NCBI GenBank assembly: GCA_017558775.1
Contig: JAFYTP010000027.1
Coordinates: forward strand, 1-43,452
Origin: Bacteroidales bacterium
GTDB lineage: Bacteria > Bacteroidota > Bacteroidia > Bacteroidales > UBA932
Direction of reading: 5' to 3'
DNA: 43,452 nucleotides
This document shows positions 39,897-43,452 of the stretch, piece by piece. Numbering within the stretch: the stretch's first letter is position 1; each line of letters starts with the position of its first letter. The position numbers were made by a program, and so were the translations under genes. A model generated the notes under the pieces. The model was not told where the DNA came from, searched no databases, and worked only from the letters and a program-made list of their open reading frames with translations.

Positions 39897-41447
39897 CTAA
39901 GGACAAACCGCGCGAACGGTCAATCCATCTATTCGATCGGTCCTTTGCATCGGATTGGGGAAACCCGTCAGCTGAAAACCATAAGCACGAACAGGATAAT
40001 CCGGGACAAGATCAGATGTCCAGCAAAATACTGTGAACACAACACGGGTTTGCCAGGTAGCATATCCGGCATAGGGAAACAAGATGTAGTTCCCATTAGG
40101 ACCAGTCACCTTCATAACATGTTCACCTTGACGGAGTATTTCTTCGAAAGTGCACTTATCAAACAGTTCCTTGGCTTCTTCCGTTGTAGGCATTCGCCAG
40201 TTGCCACCCAAAAAGGCATGCGCTGCATCGTCTTCAAGGTCGAGCCGTGTCTTGTTATCCACCTCGCCCCATTTGCTGGCGGTAACGTATTTTGTCAACT
40301 GGCTATAGTCATTGTTGGCTTCATTCACTTCCTTACACAACAGATAGTCTTCCCATCGGTAAAAACCTATCGGCTTGGGAGTCAGTTCTCCCCAGGAAAT
40401 GTAATAGCCGTATTCATCCTCATTACGTGCCCCAATGTTGGCGGATGCCCAGCGAACGGATAATCCAAGATCAACAGCCTTGATGTCACTGGGTTTTGGC
40501 AGCGGTTTGAAATCAATGATAGCCAGACGCAACCGCTTTGCGGCATCGTTGACAGCATTCTGTTTATCCCGGTTTATTCCATCCCGTTTCTCTATATTCT
40601 CTCTTATGTCGACTGCAGACTTGTATGCGTCTTCAAGGCTCTGATAATCATCTGTGCTATAATCCAGAGGGTTTATTGTTGCAAGCAACTGTTTGGCCTG
40701 CCCGATTAAGCAATCAAGGACATTGAATATCAATTCGTTAGCGACTGGAGCCTTTTCGCTTTTTACCGGACGAATGGGCAAACCGAGGTATCTGCATTCC
40801 TTGCCGCCCCATGGGGCACCATGTTCATTAATATCCAGGATAGTTGCTGCTGTGCCGCTGGGACAATCAGAGCACCAATATTTAGCGCCATATTCTTTAT
40901 TGATGATTTCGTCCCAAAGAATATCTCCACAGGCCGGCAGAAATATCGAATTCCCATTGGGACCGATATATTCATAGCCAAAGACGCCATTCTTTACGGC
41001 TCTTCTGTAATCGCATTTGACTAATTCAATCATCTCCTCGAAAGTTGGCGTACGCCAGCCTTCGCCAAGGATAACGGTTGCGGCATCGTCTTCTGGCTGA
41101 AGGAATGCGTAGTCTGGATTATCGAAGCCTAGATAGTAATACTTGGAAAACGTAATCTCGTCATACACATAATGCTCCTCCGTAGTAGGCTCCGCCCACT
41201 TGTATGTTTTCCATTCATAATACGACTTTGGCTTCGTTTCCCCCCACGCAAAGTAATCACCGGAATCCTCCGGACTTTTGGCTCCCACGTTCTTGGTCGC
41301 AAACAATAAACCATCCAAACCAAGATCCACATACTCTTCCGTCTCGACATAAACCGGGACGGTAACAGGCTCCATATTATTCCCCTTCTCACATGACGGA
41401 ATCATACAAATCATCAGAGAGAATAACCAGCAAATATGTTTTTTCAT
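39897..41447 (-). CDS. Lipoprotein with two FISUMP-like domains joined by a FIVAR-like linker
   Basis: A 516-residue lipoprotein: signal MKKHICWLFSLMICMIPSC, first FISUMP-like domain (about 38-230; VDLGLDGLLFATKNVGAKSPED, WGETKPK, GEGWRTPTFEEM), a helical FIVAR-like linker (about 240-305; Y-x-x-L-x-x-A-Y and QNAVNDAAKRLRLAI), then a second FISUMP-like domain (about 315-515; VDLGLSVRWASANIGARNED, WGELTPK, GGNWRMPTTEEA). Each domain ends near an RAVCP or RPVKS strand. Such proteins are surface-exposed in Bacteroidetes with unknown ligand. It ends at the CCGCCGC terminator copy 1. Confidence 0.86.
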   Translation of the reverse strand: MKKHICWLFSLMICMIPSCEKGNNMEPVTVPVYVETEEYVDLGLDGLLFATKNVGAKSPEDSGDYFAWGETKPKSYYEWKTYKWAEPTTEEHYVYDEITFSKYYYLGFDNPDYAFLQPEDDAATVILGEGWRTPTFEEMIELVKCDYRRAVKNGVFGYEYIGPNGNSIFLPACGDILWDEIINKEYGAKYWCSDCPSGTAATILDINEHGAPWGGKECRYLGLPIRPVKSEKAPVANELIFNVLDCLIGQAKQLLATINPLDYSTDDYQSLEDAYKSAVDIRENIEKRDGINRDKQNAVNDAAKRLRLAIIDFKPLPKPSDIKAVDLGLSVRWASANIGARNEDEYGYYISWGELTPKPIGFYRWEDYLLCKEVNEANNDYSQLTKYVTASKWGEVDNKTRLDLEDDAAHAFLGGNWRMPTTEEAKELFDKCTFEEILRQGEHVMKVTGPNGNYILFPYAGYATWQTRVVFTVFCWTSDLVPDYPVRAYGFQLTGFPNPMQRTDRIDGLTVRAVCP

Positions 41448-41469
41448 TTTCGTACTTTTTAAGCGAATG

Positions 41470-41477
41470 CAAAGATA
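41470..41477 (-). promoter_or_regulatory. -7 box of the FISUMP-like gene
   Basis: Minus-strand TATCTTTG (41477-41470), 23 bases upstream of the ATG at 41447. No TTTG is visible at -33. Confidence 0.6.
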
Positions 41478-41796
41478 ATCATAAAAATCCGAAATTTAAT
41501 AGGACTTTGTAGTGATTTGGCGCCCAGAATGTCAGAAAAAAACACTACTCTGACCATTTCACAGATTTGGTTTTTATGTCTTGTCCTGAAAATGACGGGA
41601 AGGGCAAGAGTGAACTTATTTCAGGACGGCACGCACAGGTCTGCGGAAGGACAGCCCGCAACTGGTTATATGTCAATACGTTACAAAACGGCCGTCTGCA
41701 GACCCCAGGAAAAATGAGGGGGTCTGCGGAAGGGCGAAATGCAAGAGGCTCATGATCAGCGACTTACAAATGCACGGTCCGCAGACCCTCACAAAT
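41478..41796. other. Gene-free stretch with repeated GTCTGCGGA blocks
   Basis: No credible gene. GGTCTGCGGAAGG occurs at about 41638 and 41719 as direct repeats, with inverted TCCGCAGACC at about 41776 and the related TCTGCAGACCCC near 41694. GTCCTGAAA (41583-41591) and TTTCAGGAC (41619-41627) form a 9-bp inverted repeat with a 27-base spacer. Repeat density of this kind is typical of mobile-element ends or regulator sites. Confidence 0.6.
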
Positions 41797-41997
41797 AAAA
41801 AAAACCGCCGCTATGAAAAGCGCCGGCAGATATATAGTAGTTTTTTTTAGGTTTGTAAGTGGCTTCGTATCGGCCGCTTACTTATGGTGTAATTCGTAGC
41901 GGGAGTGGGTCACGTACTCACAGACTCACCTCCGCTCTTTTACGACGCTAAAACACCAGCTGAACCATATAGAAAGCTCATAACCGCCGGACTATGA
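41797..41997 (-). ncRNA. Candidate structured small RNA (about 200 nt)
   Basis: Candidate transcript read right to left from a start near 41997 to a T8 run near 41797. In order it contains hairpin CTCATA/TATGAG (41998-41977), a long irregular hairpin with TGGTGT/ACACCA, TCGT/ACGA and an 11-of-13 paired AGCGG arm (41958-41885), a hairpin GTAAG/CTTAC with inner GGC/GCC (41881-41855), and the terminator CCGCCGC...GCGCCGG (41826-41805) followed by T8. Two complete minus-strand promoters lie directly upstream. No protein frame is credible. A role like 6S or Bacteroidales-1 RNA is possible, but it was not compared with any RNA model. Confidence 0.6.
41805..41826 (-). terminator. Terminator of the candidate small RNA, copy 2 of a direct repeat
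   Basis: CCGCCGC (41805-41811) pairs with GCGCCGG (41820-41826) with one C-C mismatch, followed on the minus strand by T8. Shares CCGCCGCTATGAAAAG with the terminator at 39849-39864 but differs on the far arm, so the arms have drifted. Confidence 0.7.
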
Positions 41998-42004
41998 GTG
42001 AGAC

Positions 42005-42036
42005 CAAATATACGCCAATGAACTACTGGTCACAAA
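42005..42036 (-). promoter_or_regulatory. Promoter P1 of the candidate small RNA
   Basis: Minus-strand TTTG (42036-42033), 20 bases, TATATTTG (42012-42005): a full consensus Bacteroidetes promoter. Start expected near 41997, at the foot of the first hairpin. Confidence 0.75.
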
Positions 42037-42062
42037 TAAGTTCAAGAATCTGCGACCGAGAG

Positions 42063-42093
42063 CAAATATAGGATAAAACCGCCGAAATTCCAA
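42063..42093 (-). promoter_or_regulatory. Promoter P2 of the candidate small RNA
   Basis: Minus-strand TTG (42093-42091), 20 bases, TATATTTG (42070-42063). Start expected near 42055, giving a longer form with about 58 extra bases. Same spacing as P1. Confidence 0.72.
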
Positions 42094-42113
42094 CCGCCGA
42101 ATCTTTACCGCCG
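42078..42113. repeat. Three spaced ACCGCCG repeats
   Basis: ACCGCCG at 42078, 42093 and 42107, spaced 15 and 14 bases. Read on the minus strand as CGGCGGT, they cover the -33 element and spacer of P2, on one face of the DNA at about 1.4 turns each. Possible regulator-binding iterons. Confidence 0.6.
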
Positions 42114-42122
42114 TTCCAACAC

Positions 42123-42241
42123 CTTCATCCTCGAGAACAGTCATCGGCTCAAGATAACAGCGCGGATTGTCGGGTAGTCATTCTCCACTCATCTTGGAAT
42201 GGGTTATCGCGCTGAGTCTATGAGCCGGAAGATGCCGTATT
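42123..42241 (+). ncRNA. Plus-strand nested hairpin, candidate second structured RNA
   Basis: CGGCTCA (42145-42151) pairs with TGAGCCG (42221-42227), inside which AGCGCGgAT (42159-42167) pairs with ATCGCGCT (42206-42213) and CATTC (42179-42183) pairs with GAATG (42197-42201). An outer CTTCA/TGAAG pairing (42123-42127, 42241-42245) is possible. The helices run to a plus-strand terminator at 42242. No plus-strand promoter with TAnnTTTG was found upstream, so transcription is not established. Confidence 0.4.
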
Positions 42242-42287
42242 GAAGTCCGCCCCGAGAATGGATTGGGGTGGAGGGGCTTCTTTTTTT
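42242..42287 (+). terminator. Plus-strand terminator
   Basis: GAAGTCC (42242-42248) pairs with GGGCTTC (42274-42280) using one G-T pair, and CCCC (42250-42253) pairs with GGGG (42265-42268). A T7 run follows (42281-42287). It ends the nested plus-strand structure. Confidence 0.7.
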
Positions 42288-42343
42288 CTTTATGATAGAT
42301 TATCACCCAAATAGATGTTCGAGTCATGCCTCTGCTACTACAG

Positions 42344-42373
42344 AGGAAAAATCGAAAGGTTTTTCCTTTTTTT
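42344..42373 (+). terminator. Second plus-strand terminator-like hairpin
   Basis: AGGAAAAA (42344-42351) pairs with TTTTTCCT (42360-42367) around TCGAAAGG, then T6. No gene on the plus strand ends here. It may be a second or bidirectional transcript end. Confidence 0.6.
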
Positions 42374-42596
42374 GTATGGGACCGGAGGAGCCTGGAACTC
42401 ATCGATTTGCAACCACTTGAAGATCAAGCAGTTAAAAGCAGTCTGGTTCCAAGCCTGCCGAAATAGAAGGGGACCAGTGACCAGTCGTTTCGTAACCACC
42501 TGATTATTAGTGACATACAATTGACCTGGTTCCCAGCCTCAGGGGTAAACAGATGTTAGGATGAGTTTACTCCCCACCTTGTGAGTCTAGCGGAGA
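42374..42596. other. Gap after the second hairpin with no recognisable gene
   Basis: No credible gene. Short open frames on both strands have no gene-like features. The stretch has only weak inverted sequences such as GACCAGTGACCAGTC near 42471. It lies between the terminator at 42373 and the stop of the 228-residue protein gene. Confidence 0.5.
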
Positions 42597-43283
42597 TTAA
42601 TCAACCGAATCTGGATCGAGCAGGACTTCCGGCAACATGGATTCGTATGTTTTCAGGAGATCGGCATCCGCAAAACCAACAACGTCAAGAATCCTATAGT
42701 CGTCAATGACAGCACCATTTACAACATTGACCTCATTGACACATATCTTTCCCCAATCACCACGAGGGCCGAAAACCTTAAATACACCATCCTCGGTATT
42801 TAGGATGCTCATCAGCGCATATCCTTCTTGACAGATATCCTTCCAGGTAAGACGAACCGGTATTCTAAGATGAAGAATCGGAGTCCCTTCAACCCCTCCG
42901 GTGATGATCATCTCTTCCTCCCCTATCGACAAAAGACATCGTCGTAGACTACGGTAAGTGTCCTCCTCAAAGATATAGCCGCCAACAAACCCTTTTGCGA
43001 ACAAATGGCTTTGGAACCCGGCAAGAGGATTCCGAATGCTCTCCTCCAGGGTCTGGTTCGTGAAAACTCTGTTATAGACGTCACGCCATTTCACCTCAAA
43101 GGCCTCATCCGAAATCAGGTATTTTTCCAATCGGGCAAAAGACCTGTCCGGGTCATACCATTCTTCCTCACTCATCCCTGCCACATTCCACGGAAGGATA
43201 GGATCATCGCCCACAAAACAACGATACACAAAACCTTGATCGTTATCGTAATCATCAATTATCTGCCGTAATGTAATCTTCAT
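42597..43283 (-). CDS. Protein of unknown function (228 aa)
   Basis: A 228-residue cytoplasmic protein with no signal peptide: MKITLRQIIDDYDNDQGFVY, GMSEEEWYDPDRSFARLEKYL, FKVFGPRGDWGK, and a late VLLDPDSVD. Acidic overall. No family recognised; the composition and orphan position recall immunity proteins of polymorphic toxins, but this is speculative. A short frame (minus strand 43407-43255, GRYYNPFIG) overlaps its start, and a promoter box lies at 43446-43439. The neighbouring upstream gene is outside the window. Confidence 0.68.
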   Translation of the reverse strand: MKITLRQIIDDYDNDQGFVYRCFVGDDPILPWNVAGMSEEEWYDPDRSFARLEKYLISDEAFEVKWRDVYNRVFTNQTLEESIRNPLAGFQSHLFAKGFVGGYIFEEDTYRSLRRCLLSIGEEEMIITGGVEGTPILHLRIPVRLTWKDICQEGYALMSILNTEDGVFKVFGPRGDWGKICVNEVNVVNGAVIDDYRILDVVGFADADLLKTYESMLPEVLLDPDSVD

Positions 43284-43452
43284 AAAATGCTGTATACAGG
43301 TAATTAATACTCGAGTCTATACCAACACCAATAAAAGGATTATAATACCGTCCAAGAGCCGCCTTTGTCCGGGCCTTCTCTTTTAATGAGACCCTCGGCT
43401 GGTGAATTCAATTTAGAAGTGCAACACACTTCAAAAGTCAAAGATATACAAT
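43284..43452 (-). promoter_or_regulatory. Leader and promoter of the 228-residue protein gene
   Basis: Minus-strand TATCTTTG (43446-43439) is a -7 box whose -33 site would lie beyond the window edge; the start would be near 43432 with a leader of about 150 bases. GAAGTG (43432-43427 on the minus strand) pairs with CACTTC around TGTTG. The frame 43407-43255 encodes about 50 residues without a usual start codon and may be a remnant. Confidence 0.45.

Noticed and set aside
41797-42093. tRNA or tmRNA in the structured gene-free region.
   Set aside because: No acceptor stem with T arm, no GTTCGA-type T loop and no tag reading frame could be found.
42178-42520. Short open frames on both strands between the hairpins and the unknown protein gene.
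   Set aside because: They run through hairpins and T runs, have no start context or domain features, and differ in composition from neighbouring genes.

Overview
The window comes from a Bacteroidota genome, most likely order Bacteroidales. Promoters repeatedly show the Bacteroidetes -7 box TAnnTTTG, often with a TTG or TTTG about 20 bases upstream. There are many lipoprotein signals ending in Cys, and families typical of the group are present: BACON and DUF4988-type lipoproteins, DUF3857 transglutaminases, BspA-type leucine-rich repeats, FISUMP-like domains, a GH43 hydrolase and CotH. Most of the window is strongly G+C-rich for this order. No rRNA, CRISPR array, intact transposase or integrase was found.

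Layout. 1-4902: end of an M20 deacetylase, argH, an OPT peptide transporter and pepT, packed head to tail (arginine synthesis, then peptide uptake and breakdown), followed by tRNA-Leu(TAA). 5435-12941, all minus strand: GNAT, serine hydrolase and GH43 in one operon; a BlaI-type repressor with an M56 metallopeptidase sensor; an AbrB-like protein with a membrane acyltransferase. 13054-17422: a CotH lipoprotein facing a two-gene operon of a GH20-like glycosidase and a double alpha/beta-hydrolase. 17531-18398: two small exported proteins, one built of six 20-residue repeats. 18404-24288, minus: a five-gene envelope operon (two DUF4988/BACON lipoproteins, a small outer-membrane protein, an OmpA-like TPR lipoprotein and a membrane-anchored protein with a possible HIRAN-like fold). 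24405-29847, plus: five genes ending in two glucosamine-6-phosphate deaminase-type genes and a strong terminator. 29939-33744: a pair of DUF3857 transglutaminase-like proteins, then on the minus strand a TlpA-like thioredoxin lipoprotein and a CDF metal exporter.

From about 36.4 kb to the end the sequence is visibly richer in A+T and looks like an accessory islet: two BspA-type lipoproteins, several small orphan secreted proteins, a FISUMP-FIVAR-FISUMP lipoprotein, a gene-free 1.1 kb stretch and an unrecognised 228-residue protein. Terminator cassettes are reused here: one 22-base palindromic core occurs in inverted orientation on either side of the BspA pair, and another occurs twice as a direct repeat.

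The most interesting non-coding signal is in the gene-free stretch 41478-42596. Two well-formed minus-strand promoters (42005-42036 and 42063-42093) precede a highly structured segment of about 200 nt that ends at a terminator, which looks like an unannotated small RNA. Beside it, on the plus strand, is a separate nested hairpin followed by its own terminator. The five-gene envelope operon (18404-24288) is the best protein-coding candidate for an undescribed system.
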